The translations under genes and the position numbers were made by a program. This document shows, one piece after another, positions 1-6,061 of a stretch of DNA of 6,061 nucleotides; position 1 is the first letter of the stretch; every line of letters begins with the position of its first letter. Origin of the DNA: Oscillospiraceae bacterium. GTDB taxonomy: Bacteria > Bacillota_A > Clostridia > Oscillospirales > WRJC01. Under the pieces are notes generated by a model, which did not search any database, was not told the origin of the DNA, and saw nothing but the letters and a program-made list of their open reading frames with translations. Where the stretch lies: contig WQXD01000231.1 in NCBI GenBank assembly GCA_009785015.1, positions 1-6,061 on the forward strand. Reading direction: 5' to 3'.

Positions 1-1406
1 AGACTTACGGCATGGCCGCGCTCGTGACCTCGATAATTTTTGTGACGGGGATCGGGGGCTATACGGCGGCGGACAACCTGCTTTCTAAGTCGGGCCTGAT
101 CGAAGACAAGGCGTTTGCCGGCGCGGTCTCGTCGGCGCTCGGCAAATTCCCGGCCTTTATCACCAAAAGCGACCTGGAAGAAGTGAAGGTCTTGATCCTG
201 GAGGGCAAATACGACGCCAATTACGGCTCTCCGGCACCGGGCTTCACGCTCACCCTGGGCTATGACGAAGCCCTGACGTATCTGAAAGCGGAGGACCAGA
301 GCGCCTACGACAGCGAGGAACTCGAGGGCTATTTCAAATCCGCCGGTTCCGACGTCGATATAAGCGACTACTCGAGCCTCTCCCATTTCGTCAACATAGA
401 ATACATCGCCGTAAACCAGCCAAATACCTATCTGTATTACTACTACGGGATCGCCCCGGGTTATCTGTCCAAATTCAACGATTTGAGCGTTCTGGAAAAC
501 ATGAAGTCGCTTTCCGATTTGATCATATTCAACGCGGCGGCCTCCGATCTTTCGCCGCTTGCCGGCCTTGTCAAAATGGAAAACCTGAGCGTGCAGTACT
601 GCAATGTCGGGGATGCGTCCGTTTTGGGGAACCTGACCGCGCTGAAATCTTTAAACCTGAGCTCGGCGGGGATTTCCGATATATCGTTCGCCTCTTCCCT
701 GACAAATCTTTCCGAGCTCTATCTGGCGGGAAACCAGATCGAAGATATAGGCGCCGTCAAAAACCTCGCGAATTTAAACGAACTCATGCTCAATTCGAAC
801 CAAATCAAAGACGTCTCGCCGGTGAGCGGCCTGAAGCAGTTGAGCACTTTGTACATGTCGTACAACCAGATAAAAGACATAAAGGCGCTCGGGAGCCTCT
901 CAGCGCTTGAAAGCATATATTTGAGCGGCAATCAGATAGAGGACGCTTCGCCCCTGTTTTCGCTTTCTTCGCTTGTATATATGAGTGTCAGCGAAAACGC
1001 TTTAGCGGATATAGGCGGCATTGAAAGCTGCGCCTCGCTTGAGACGCTGTACATAAACGGCAACAAGATAACCGATCTCGCGCCGCTGACGGGCCTGACG
1101 GGCCTTACGAGCCTGTACGCCGACAACAACGGCATAGAGGATATCTCGCCCGTTTCATCGGTGTCAAGCCTGACGACGCTCTCTCTGAAAGGCAACCAAA
1201 TCGCCGACATATCGGCGCTCGCCTCCCTTTCGGCTTTGACCGGCCTGTATCTCGACGAAAATCTGATAACCGACTTCTCGCCCATAGACGCCCTTGAGCA
1301 AGGGGGCGCATCCGTGTCCGGCAAAGACAACCAGCTCGTCGAATACGACCATGATCATGATCATGACCACGACGAAGACGGGGAGTACGGCGACGAGGAA
1401 GGATAA
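1..1406 (+). CDS. Leucine-rich-repeat protein with N-terminal membrane segment and Asp/His-rich tail (5' end outside window)
   Basis: Role unknown; internalin-like LRR proteins usually bind other proteins at the cell surface. Residues are numbered from the ATG at 12. That ATG is probably not the true start: the frame is open to the window edge (codons for Thr-Tyr-Gly precede it) and no Shine-Dalgarno sequence is visible, so I call the gene 5'-partial. Residues 2-18 are hydrophobic and look like a membrane anchor or signal segment. Residues 30-160 form a non-repeat region with a Tyr-rich patch (140-145). Residues 164-427 are twelve contiguous 22-residue LRRs of the form LxxLxxLxLxxNxIxDIxxLxx; the ladder Asn is at 241, 263, 285, 307, 329, 351, 373, 395 and 417, but is Ala/Cys/Ala in repeats 1-3. 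Residues 446-454 alternate Asp and His, then an acidic end follows. There is no LPXTG motif or C-terminal membrane helix. Surface location is inferred. The gene converges on the ATPase gene with 7 bases between stops. Confidence 0.88.
   Translation, partial: TYGMAALVTSIIFVTGIGGYTAADNLLSKSGLIEDKAFAGAVSSALGKFPAFITKSDLEEVKVLILEGKYDANYGSPAPGFTLTLGYDEALTYLKAEDQSAYDSEELEGYFKSAGSDVDISDYSSLSHFVNIEYIAVNQPNTYLYYYYGIAPGYLSKFNDLSVLENMKSLSDLIIFNAAASDLSPLAGLVKMENLSVQYCNVGDASVLGNLTALKSLNLSSAGISDISFASSLTNLSELYLAGNQIEDIGAVKNLANLNELMLNSNQIKDVSPVSGLKQLSTLYMSYNQIKDIKALGSLSALESIYLSGNQIEDASPLFSLSSLVYMSVSENALADIGGIESCASLETLYINGNKITDLAPLTGLTGLTSLYADNNGIEDISPVSSVSSLTTLSLKGNQIADISALASLSALTGLYLDENLITDFSPIDALEQGGASVSGKDNQLVEYDHDHDHDHDEDGEYGDEEG
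501..1292 (+). repeat. Twelve 66-bp (22-residue) LRR-coding units
   Basis: The coding sequence holds twelve units of exactly 66 bases (792 bases in all), each encoding one LRR of the LxxLxxLxLxxNxIxDI type. The register never slips: each unit begins with Leu, or Cys/Val/Met in a few, and the ladder position recurs every 22 residues. Units 4-7 (about 699-962) are most alike in protein sequence, with NQIEDI or NQIKDI/V cores. Units differ substantially in DNA, so this is an old, diverged protein repeat and not a recent tandem duplication. Confidence 0.85.
1347..1373 (+). repeat. Hexanucleotide (gaYcaY) tract encoding an Asp-His alternation
   Basis: Four and a half copies of a gac/gat-cat/cac unit encode D-H-D-H-D-H-D-H-D near the C terminus of the LRR protein. 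The inner part, 1350-1365, is catgatcatgatcatg, a perfect 16-base palindrome that contains two TGATCA sites. Alternating His and Asp is a typical low-complexity divalent-metal-binding composition (Zn, Ni, Co or Cu), but binding here is inferred. The short tandem structure could change in copy number by slippage without a frameshift, because the unit is 6 bases. Confidence 0.75.
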
Positions 1407-1431
1407 AAAGGCTTCATTTCGGGCGCTTTTT
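1405..1431. terminator. Weak candidate bidirectional terminator between convergent genes
   Basis: Between the tail-to-tail LRR and ATPase genes, aaaaag at 1405-1410 can pair with cttttt at 1426-1431. Two further GC pairs (1411-1412 with 1423-1424) are possible across a bulged G at 1425, leaving a loop of about 10 bases. Either strand would give a hairpin with a T-rich 3' arm, as expected for a shared terminator. The stem is short and AT-rich, and it overlaps the last codons and stop of the ATPase gene, so support comes mainly from position. Confidence 0.25.
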
Positions 1432-3855
1432 GAGCCAGCCGGCCGTTTTGAGTATCATCCAGGCGTCCATTACCTTGCGGCAGGTTCTGCCCAGCAGGCT
1501 GTGCACATAATAGCTGAAGTAGACCAATGGCAGATAGAAGAACACGTTTTTGCCCAGCAGGCCCTCGAACACCGGCGACTGCTCGCCGAACAAAAACGAG
1601 GCCAAAGGGTTGAAAAACACAAACGAAAGCAAAAACCCCAAAAACAGCAGCGCGACCATCAGCTTTATGCGCCAGGTGAACGGGTCGGCGAGCTGTATCA
1701 TCAGGTAAAAACCAACAATCCCGAGCAAAAACACCACCATGGTCGACGCCTCCACGGCGGGGATCTCAAAGAGTATGGCTGCGATCTGTATGTACATCGT
1801 GTTTATTATCACCGTGATCGCGGCGGGAAGGGTGTGCTCTAAGATCCTTGTGAGCATTTGCCCGGCGGGCCGGGCGTAATTGGCCTGCAGGGCCAGAAAA
1901 AACGAGGGCAGCCCTATGGTGAGTTCATTTACCGGCATCATCTGCAAAGGCACGAACGGATAGGGATAGGGCAGAAAAATATAGATCAGCGTGAGCAGCA
2001 CCGAATATATGGTCTTCACCAGAAATATCGCCGATATCTTCTCTATGTTGTTTATAATCCGCCGGCCCTCCTTGAGCACTTCCCCCATAGCTCCGAAATC
2101 GTCGGACATCAAAACAAAATCGCACGCGGAGCGCGCGGCGTCGTTTCCCGCCGCCATGGCGACGCTGCAGTCGGAGTCGCGCATGGCGAGTATGTCGTTT
2201 ACCCCGTCTCCGGTCATACATACGGTATGGCCGTTTTTTTTCATGGCGGCCACAAGCTGCTGCTTCTGCTGCGGCGAGACATGGCCGAAAACGGTGAATT
2301 GTTCGGTGAGCTCCATATAGTCGGCCTCTTTGGAAAGGGCGCTCATGTCGACCGCCCGGCCGGCGTTTTCGAGCCCCGCCTTTTCCGCAATCGCCGACAC
2401 CGTCCGCGGGTTGTCCCCCGATATCACCTTTATTATGACCTGTTCTTCGGCAAAATACCGGAAGGTATCCGCCGCGTTTTCCCTTATGTGGTCGGAGATA
2501 AAGAGCAGCGCCATGCAGTAGAGCCTGCCGGGCAGCTGCCCGCCGGTTATTTCATCCGGGGAATAGGCCACACACAGCGCCCGCATTCCTTTTTTCGCCT
2601 CCTCGTTCGCCTTATCCAGGAAATCCGCCTGCCGGTTGGAAAACACGATATTCGGAGAGCCTATGATATAGCTGCCCATCCCGGCAAACGCGGCCCCGCT
2701 CCATTTGCGCTCTGAGGAAAAGGGCACGCGCGTTGTTACCGGCCAGTTTTCGGTCCGGCCAAACGCGTCGGAGAGCGCGGCTGCGGTGGCGTTTTCATCG
2801 TTCAGGGCGCCCATAAGCTCGGATACGGTGAGTTTTACGTTTTCCTCGGGGATGTTGTTGTAGGTTTCCATATACTCGAAGGCGAGCGTGCCGTCGGTTA
2901 TCGTGCCGGTTTTGTCGAGGCACAAGACGTCGGTGCGCGCGAGGGTCTCGATATTGGGCAGCGACTGGACCAGGGCTTTTTTCTGCGAGAGCTTGAGCGC
3001 GCCCACCGACATGGTGACCCCGGTCAGAACGATCAGCCCCGCGGGTATCATCCCCAGAACGGAAGTCGCAGTCCCCAGAATCACATTCTGGAAATCCTCG
3101 CCCCTGTTGTATTTGACTGCGAACAGCGCCGCGCCCAGCGGGAAGATCACAATTGTCAGCACCATAATAATCCGCTTTAATGTGGCCTGGAGCCTCGGGA
3201 TTTTCTTTTTGTGCTTTTTGGCCTCGGCGATCAGCGAATGGGCGTAGCTCTCCTCGCCCACGGAAACCACGCGGGCATACGCGCGCCCGCTGGTCACATA
3301 GCTCCCCGACAGGATGGAATCCCCCTCGAATTTGCGGATCCGCTCGGATTCCCCCGTGAGAAGCGATTCGTCCATTTCCAAAAGGTCCGATTTGACCACC
3401 ACCGCGTCCGCGCAGACCTGGTTCCCGGCCGAGAGCAGCATTATATCGTCGAGCACCACTTGTTCCTGGGCGATTTTGGCGGTTTTGCCCTCGCGGGTCA
3501 CGGAGACCATGGCCTTGGCCAGCACGGCCAATTTGTCGAGGGCGCGCTTCGCCCAGAGTTCCTGAACCACGCCTATCAGCGTATTTGTCACACTCACCCA
3601 GATAAACATCACATGGCTGGCATTATCGGTCACCACAAGCGCGACGGCGATAAGCGCGTACACGAAATTGAACAGGGTGAAAGTGTTTTTGACGAGTATC
3701 TCGGCCACGCTCGGGGTGAGCCCTTTCCCGCCGGAGTTTGTGGCCCCCGCCTCGATTCTGGCGGCCAATTGCGCGGCGTTCAGGCCGACTGCGGGATCCG
3801 GGCTTACTCGCTTTAGATTTTTGTACTTGTTTTTAGTGACCGGGCTTTTATCCAT
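1414..3855 (-). CDS. HAD-IC family cation-transporting P-type ATPase, CtpE-like
   Basis: An ATP-driven ion pump of the inner membrane, 813 residues, full length. An N-terminal cation-ATPase segment (about 24-55) precedes M1-M2 (56-98). The actuator domain carries TGES at 167-170. M3-M4 span about 228-288, with PAGL at 271-274. The phosphorylation motif DKTGT has its Asp at 314. The nucleotide domain includes KWSGA at 384-388, the P domain SGDNP at 479-483 and GDGVND at 549-554. Six further hydrophobic segments lie at about 605-788, ending in a basic tail. The sequence pattern, especially NTFTLFN in M1, VLCLDKTGTITDGT, and NELTIGLPSFFLAL in M6, resembles Mycobacterium CtpE (reported to be involved in calcium uptake) and its Firmicutes relatives. 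The M4 Glu and M6 Asp of SERCA pumps are absent, so the ion is uncertain. It starts 27 bases after the ymfH stop and is probably cotranscribed. Family assignment is firm; substrate is not. Confidence 0.93.
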   Translation of the reverse strand: MDKSPVTKNKYKNLKRVSPDPAVGLNAAQLAARIEAGATNSGGKGLTPSVAEILVKNTFTLFNFVYALIAVALVVTDNASHVMFIWVSVTNTLIGVVQELWAKRALDKLAVLAKAMVSVTREGKTAKIAQEQVVLDDIMLLSAGNQVCADAVVVKSDLLEMDESLLTGESERIRKFEGDSILSGSYVTSGRAYARVVSVGEESYAHSLIAEAKKHKKKIPRLQATLKRIIMVLTIVIFPLGAALFAVKYNRGEDFQNVILGTATSVLGMIPAGLIVLTGVTMSVGALKLSQKKALVQSLPNIETLARTDVLCLDKTGTITDGTLAFEYMETYNNIPEENVKLTVSELMGALNDENATAAALSDAFGRTENWPVTTRVPFSSERKWSGAAFAGMGSYIIGSPNIVFSNRQADFLDKANEEAKKGMRALCVAYSPDEITGGQLPGRLYCMALLFISDHIRENAADTFRYFAEEQVIIKVISGDNPRTVSAIAEKAGLENAGRAVDMSALSKEADYMELTEQFTVFGHVSPQQKQQLVAAMKKNGHTVCMTGDGVNDILAMRDSDCSVAMAAGNDAARSACDFVLMSDDFGAMGEVLKEGRRIINNIEKISAIFLVKTIYSVLLTLIYIFLPYPYPFVPLQMMPVNELTIGLPSFFLALQANYARPAGQMLTRILEHTLPAAITVIINTMYIQIAAILFEIPAVEASTMVVFLLGIVGFYLMIQLADPFTWRIKLMVALLFLGFLLSFVFFNPLASFLFGEQSPVFEGLLGKNVFFYLPLVYFSYYVHSLLGRTCRKVMDAWMILKTAGWLKKRPK

Positions 3856-3866
3856 GTTTTCTTTTA

Positions 3867-3871
3867 TCCTT
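3867..3871 (-). promoter_or_regulatory. Ribosome binding site of the ATPase gene
   Basis: The minus strand reads AAGGA, then an 11-base AT-rich spacer, then ATG at 3855-3853. The match is weaker and the spacing longer than for the upstream ymfH gene. It lies in the 27-base gap (3856-3882), which is too short to hold a full promoter as well, supporting read-through from ymfH. It supports the chosen start. Confidence 0.5.
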
Positions 3872-3882
3872 AAAAAATTATA

Positions 3883-5169
3883 TCAATCGATCGGCCTTAT
3901 CACGGACATGATAAAATTTTCCCTTTTGAAGAGCCGGCAAAGCCGCTCTTCGACGTCTTCGAATTTCACATTGCCGACGATCTCCGGCAGATCGAAAATA
4001 TCGTATCCGCGGAAAAGACACGCCATCATCGAATTGGCAATATTCTCGGTGCTGTCAAACAGGGTCACGCTGTCGGCGTAACCCGCCTTTTTGAACCTTT
4101 CGAAATCGCGCCTGTCCAAGCCGTTTTTGAGCTTGCGCTCAAATTCGGCGATCACCGCCTCCATCACGTATTCCGGGTCGTCGGATTCGCCGCCGAGCAC
4201 CAAATGGGAAAATTCCGGCTCGATTTCGGCTTCCGCCTCGAATTTTTCGTTTATCTTGCCGAGGTTGTAGAGCCTTGTGTAGAAGTCGCTCGACTTGCCG
4301 AACATCATATTGAGCATTATATCGGTTTCGGCGCATTTTTTGGCGAGGGTAGTCCCGTACAGCCCGGTTTCGGAATCCTTGAGTCCGATATTGAACAGGG
4401 GCCTTGACACCATGAGCCGCTTTTCGACGTTTTTTCCCGCCCCTTTTGGCTCGTCGTATTTCCAGCGCTCTATGGCCGCGGGGGCCATGGGGCGCAAAAC
4501 TTTGTCCGCGGCGCGCTTTACCTGCTCCGGGGTCACATTTCCCGCCACGCACAAGATCATGTTGTGGAGGTTATAGAAAACGCTGTGGCACTTGTACAAT
4601 ACGTCGGCGGTTATTTTCGATATGGATTCGACGGTGCCCGCTATGTCGAGGCGCACGCTGTGGCATTTGTACATATTGGAGAGCATCTGAAAATACACCT
4701 GCCAGCCGGGGCTGTCGTCGTACATCTTGATTTCCTGGCCGATTATGCCCTGTTCCTTTTTTATGGTTTCCTCCGAAAAATACGGATGCGTGACAAAATC
4801 GAGCAGTATCTCCAATGATTCGTCGAATTTTTCCCCGTTGTCCGAGCATGAAAACAGATAACAGGTCTTGTCAAAGGCGGTGTAAGCGTTTGAACTTGCG
4901 CCCGTGGCGGCGAAGCGCAGATCCGCGTTGTTGCCGTGTTCGTCCTCGAACAGCTTGTGTTCCAGAAAATGCGCTATGCCGTCGGGCGCCGCGGTGAAAT
5001 CCGTATCCCCGCCGATCTTGAATTTGTTGTCGATTGAGCCGTATTTCGTGCCGAACAGCGCGTAGGAGGATGTGTGGTTTTTGGGGGCCACATATATGCC
5101 GAGCCCGCTTTCGTGTTTGAAATGATAATATCTCTCGTCGATTTTTTTGTTTTCAACCAATTTGAACAT
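3883..5169 (-). CDS. ymfH: M16 family zinc metalloprotease YmfH (EF-P 5-aminopentanol modification-associated)
   Basis: A 428-residue M16B (insulinase/processing-peptidase-like) protein, about the size of Bacillus subtilis YmfH and cytoplasmic, with no signal peptide. The inverted zinc motif is H67-F-L-E70-H71: His67 and His71 bind zinc and Glu70 is the catalytic base. The further family glutamates are Glu139 and Glu146, spaced 7 apart as in insulin-degrading enzyme, with Glu146 the expected third zinc ligand. Strongly YmfH-like stretches are TKYGSID (41-47), PDGIAHFLEHKLFE (62-75), IIGQEIKMYDD (142-152) and DIAGTVESI (175-183). The second M16 domain covers about 225-428. In B. subtilis YmfH, YmfF and YmfI are required for maturation of the 5-aminopentanol group on EF-P; the proteolytic substrate is not established. 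The start is 3 bases after the ymfF stop, with a strong AGGAGG site. Oddity: a KCHSV segment occurs twice (168-172 and 193-197). Confidence 0.93.
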   Translation of the reverse strand: MFKLVENKKIDERYYHFKHESGLGIYVAPKNHTSSYALFGTKYGSIDNKFKIGGDTDFTAAPDGIAHFLEHKLFEDEHGNNADLRFAATGASSNAYTAFDKTCYLFSCSDNGEKFDESLEILLDFVTHPYFSEETIKKEQGIIGQEIKMYDDSPGWQVYFQMLSNMYKCHSVRLDIAGTVESISKITADVLYKCHSVFYNLHNMILCVAGNVTPEQVKRAADKVLRPMAPAAIERWKYDEPKGAGKNVEKRLMVSRPLFNIGLKDSETGLYGTTLAKKCAETDIMLNMMFGKSSDFYTRLYNLGKINEKFEAEAEIEPEFSHLVLGGESDDPEYVMEAVIAEFERKLKNGLDRRDFERFKKAGYADSVTLFDSTENIANSMMACLFRGYDIFDLPEIVGNVKFEDVEERLCRLFKRENFIMSVIRPID

Positions 5170-5172
5170 TTT

Positions 5173-6061
5173 TTATTCCTCCTCGCTTTCGTCGCCGCCG
5201 CCCTCGAGCGTGCCCTGCAGAAAATATATGGAATCAAGGCTCAGGTTTTTGGCCGTTTTGATTATGTCTTCTTTTGTGACTTCGTTGATTTCCCGCTCGG
5301 CGTCCTCCGGCGTTTTCAAGTTCCCGCAAAGCAGCCTGCGCAGATACCAGTAGACTATATTGCCTGCGGAGTCCGACACTTCCTTGTATGAATTGATGAC
5401 GGCGAGCCGCGCCGCCTCTATATCCTCATCGGTAAAAACGCCGTTTTTGAGCTCTTCGAGAAGCCGCAGGATTTCGTCTGAAGTTTTTTGCCTGTCGGAG
5501 TTCTCTATGCCGCACAACACGACGATGATCCCTTTCGCCGAATCGGCTTTGGTCATGCAGTAGTAGCAAAGCGAGAGCCTTTCGCGCACGTTTTGGAAAA
5601 GTTTGCCATTGGGCGTATTGGCGTAGACCGACTCGAATAAAACAAATTTCGCGAAGTCCCCGCTTTTATTGGATGTGCCCATGCGGAACCCGACCGCGAG
5701 CTTGCCCTGGTTGACCTCCATGGGCTCGATCGTCTCGCCTTTGAAATCCGCATGCGCGTGCGCGTCCGTTTCGCAGTCTTCGATGGGGCCGCGCCCGATA
5801 TCCCCCAGCAGCTCTTTGAATTTTTCGGTCACGGCGTCTTTTATGCCGCCGAAATTTCCCACGCAGAAGATCTCGATGGCGCAGTGCGACAAAATATAGC
5901 GGTAGTGGGCGTAGAGCTCTTTGGCGCCGATCTGCTTCACGCTTTCCTGCGAGCCGAGGTTGTTTATGGCGAAGCGCTCCCCTTCGCACATTTTTTCGAC
6001 GCACTTTTTGTATACATACGCGTTTTTGTTGTTGATCTGCGCGAGGATGTCGCTTGTCAGG
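5173..6061 (-). CDS. ymfF: M16-like protein YmfF, partner of YmfH (5' end outside window)
   Basis: This is the C-terminal 295 codons of an M16-fold protein; the reading frame stays open to the window edge upstream of the internal ATG at 5991, so that ATG is not the start. In a protein of the usual length of about 420 residues, some 130 N-terminal residues are missing. Recognisable elements, numbered from the internal Met, are the end of the first M16 domain (MCEGERFAINNLG, 1-13, then a CVGNFG strand at 43-48) and the second domain, with QGKLAVGFRM (95-104), NGKLFQNVRERLSLCYYC (131-148) and KGIIVVLCGIE (154-164). These fit YmfF, the subunit lacking the HxxEH motif in B. subtilis, expected to pair with YmfH as other M16B active/inactive heterodimers do. 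Whether HxxEH is absent here cannot be seen. The protein ends in an acidic GGGDESEEE tail whose codons hold the ymfH ribosome binding site. It is the first gene visible in the minus-strand cluster. Confidence 0.87.
   Translation of the reverse strand, partial: LTSDILAQINNKNAYVYKKCVEKMCEGERFAINNLGSQESVKQIGAKELYAHYRYILSHCAIEIFCVGNFGGIKDAVTEKFKELLGDIGRGPIEDCETDAHAHADFKGETIEPMEVNQGKLAVGFRMGTSNKSGDFAKFVLFESVYANTPNGKLFQNVRERLSLCYYCMTKADSAKGIIVVLCGIENSDRQKTSDEILRLLEELKNGVFTDEDIEAARLAVINSYKEVSDSAGNIVYWYLRRLLCGNLKTPEDAEREINEVTKEDIIKTAKNLSLDSIYFLQGTLEGGGDESEEE
5178..5183 (-). promoter_or_regulatory. Ribosome binding site of ymfH, inside the end of ymfF
   Basis: The minus strand reads AGGAGG, 8 bases before the ATG at 5169-5167. 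It is formed by the last Glu codons of ymfF (GAG-GAG-GAA) just before its TAA stop. This fixes the ymfH start and points to translational coupling, with ribosomes ending ymfF able to restart on ymfH 3 bases later. Confidence 0.85.

Noticed and set aside
12..14. ATG at 12 as the true start of the LRR gene
   Set aside because: No ribosome binding site is visible in the 11 bases before it and the frame is open to the window edge, so the start probably lies upstream.
1294..1842. Open frame on the + strand (182 codons) crossing the LRR/ATPase junction
   Set aside because: It overlaps the LRR gene end in another frame and then runs antisense to the ATPase. The apparent Met/Ile and Thr runs come from the Asp-His repeat read out of frame.
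1858..2715. Long open frame on the + strand (285 codons) opposite the ATPase gene
   Set aside because: The translation is rich in Gly, His and Arg with no family features, while the opposite strand encodes a complete ATPase with all motifs here. It is a by-product of GC-rich codon use.
3211..3816. Open frame on the + strand (201 codons) opposite the N-terminal part of the ATPase
   Set aside because: It lies wholly against the actuator and first membrane segments of the ATPase, has no recognisable domain and has a His/Gly-rich composition typical of antisense frames.
3856..3882. AT-rich gap between ymfH and the ATPase gene as a promoter
   Set aside because: At 27 bases it is too short for a -35/-10 pair plus leader and ribosome binding site; any promoter would have to lie within ymfH, and I saw no convincing one.
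5989..5991. ATG at 5991 as the true start of the ymfF-like gene
   Set aside because: The 23 codons upstream to the window edge are open and read as normal M16 sequence, and starting here would remove most of the first domain.

Overview
The window looks like a chromosomal segment of a fairly GC-rich member of the Firmicutes (Bacillota), most likely an uncultured clostridial lineage. The grounds are the two M16 proteins, which match the YmfF/YmfH pair known from Bacillus and Clostridia, a CtpE-like P-type ATPase of the type common in Gram-positive bacteria, and strong AGGAGG-type ribosome binding. Taxonomy is inferred from gene content only.

Layout: four protein genes fill almost the whole window and there is no gene-free stretch over 30 bases. 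On the + strand, positions 1-1406 hold the 3' part of a gene for a membrane-anchored or exported leucine-rich-repeat protein. It has twelve uninterrupted 22-residue repeats and an unusual C-terminal tail of alternating Asp and His followed by acidic residues. Seven bases later it meets, tail to tail, a minus-strand cluster that reads from the right edge leftwards: a ymfF-like gene cut by the window edge (6061-5173), ymfH (5169-3883) and a P-type ATPase (3855-1414). The gaps of 3 and 27 bases suggest one transcript; no promoter for it lies in the window.

How the genes may work together: YmfH keeps the zinc-protease motif HxxEH and its downstream glutamates, and YmfF is its usual partner. In Bacillus subtilis both are needed, with the reductase YmfI, for 5-aminopentanol modification of elongation factor P. 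Here the position after ymfH is taken by a cation ATPase and no ymfI is present in the window. The ATPase has all the catalytic motifs but lacks the acidic residues that bind calcium in M4, M5 and M6 of SERCA-type pumps, so its ion is uncertain. A possible metal link between the His/Asp tail of the LRR protein and the convergent ATPase is speculation.

I see no mobile element, CRISPR array, RNA gene or phage feature. Nothing here clearly amounts to a new system; the most unusual items are the His/Asp-tailed LRR protein and the coupling of the M16 pair to a P-type ATPase.
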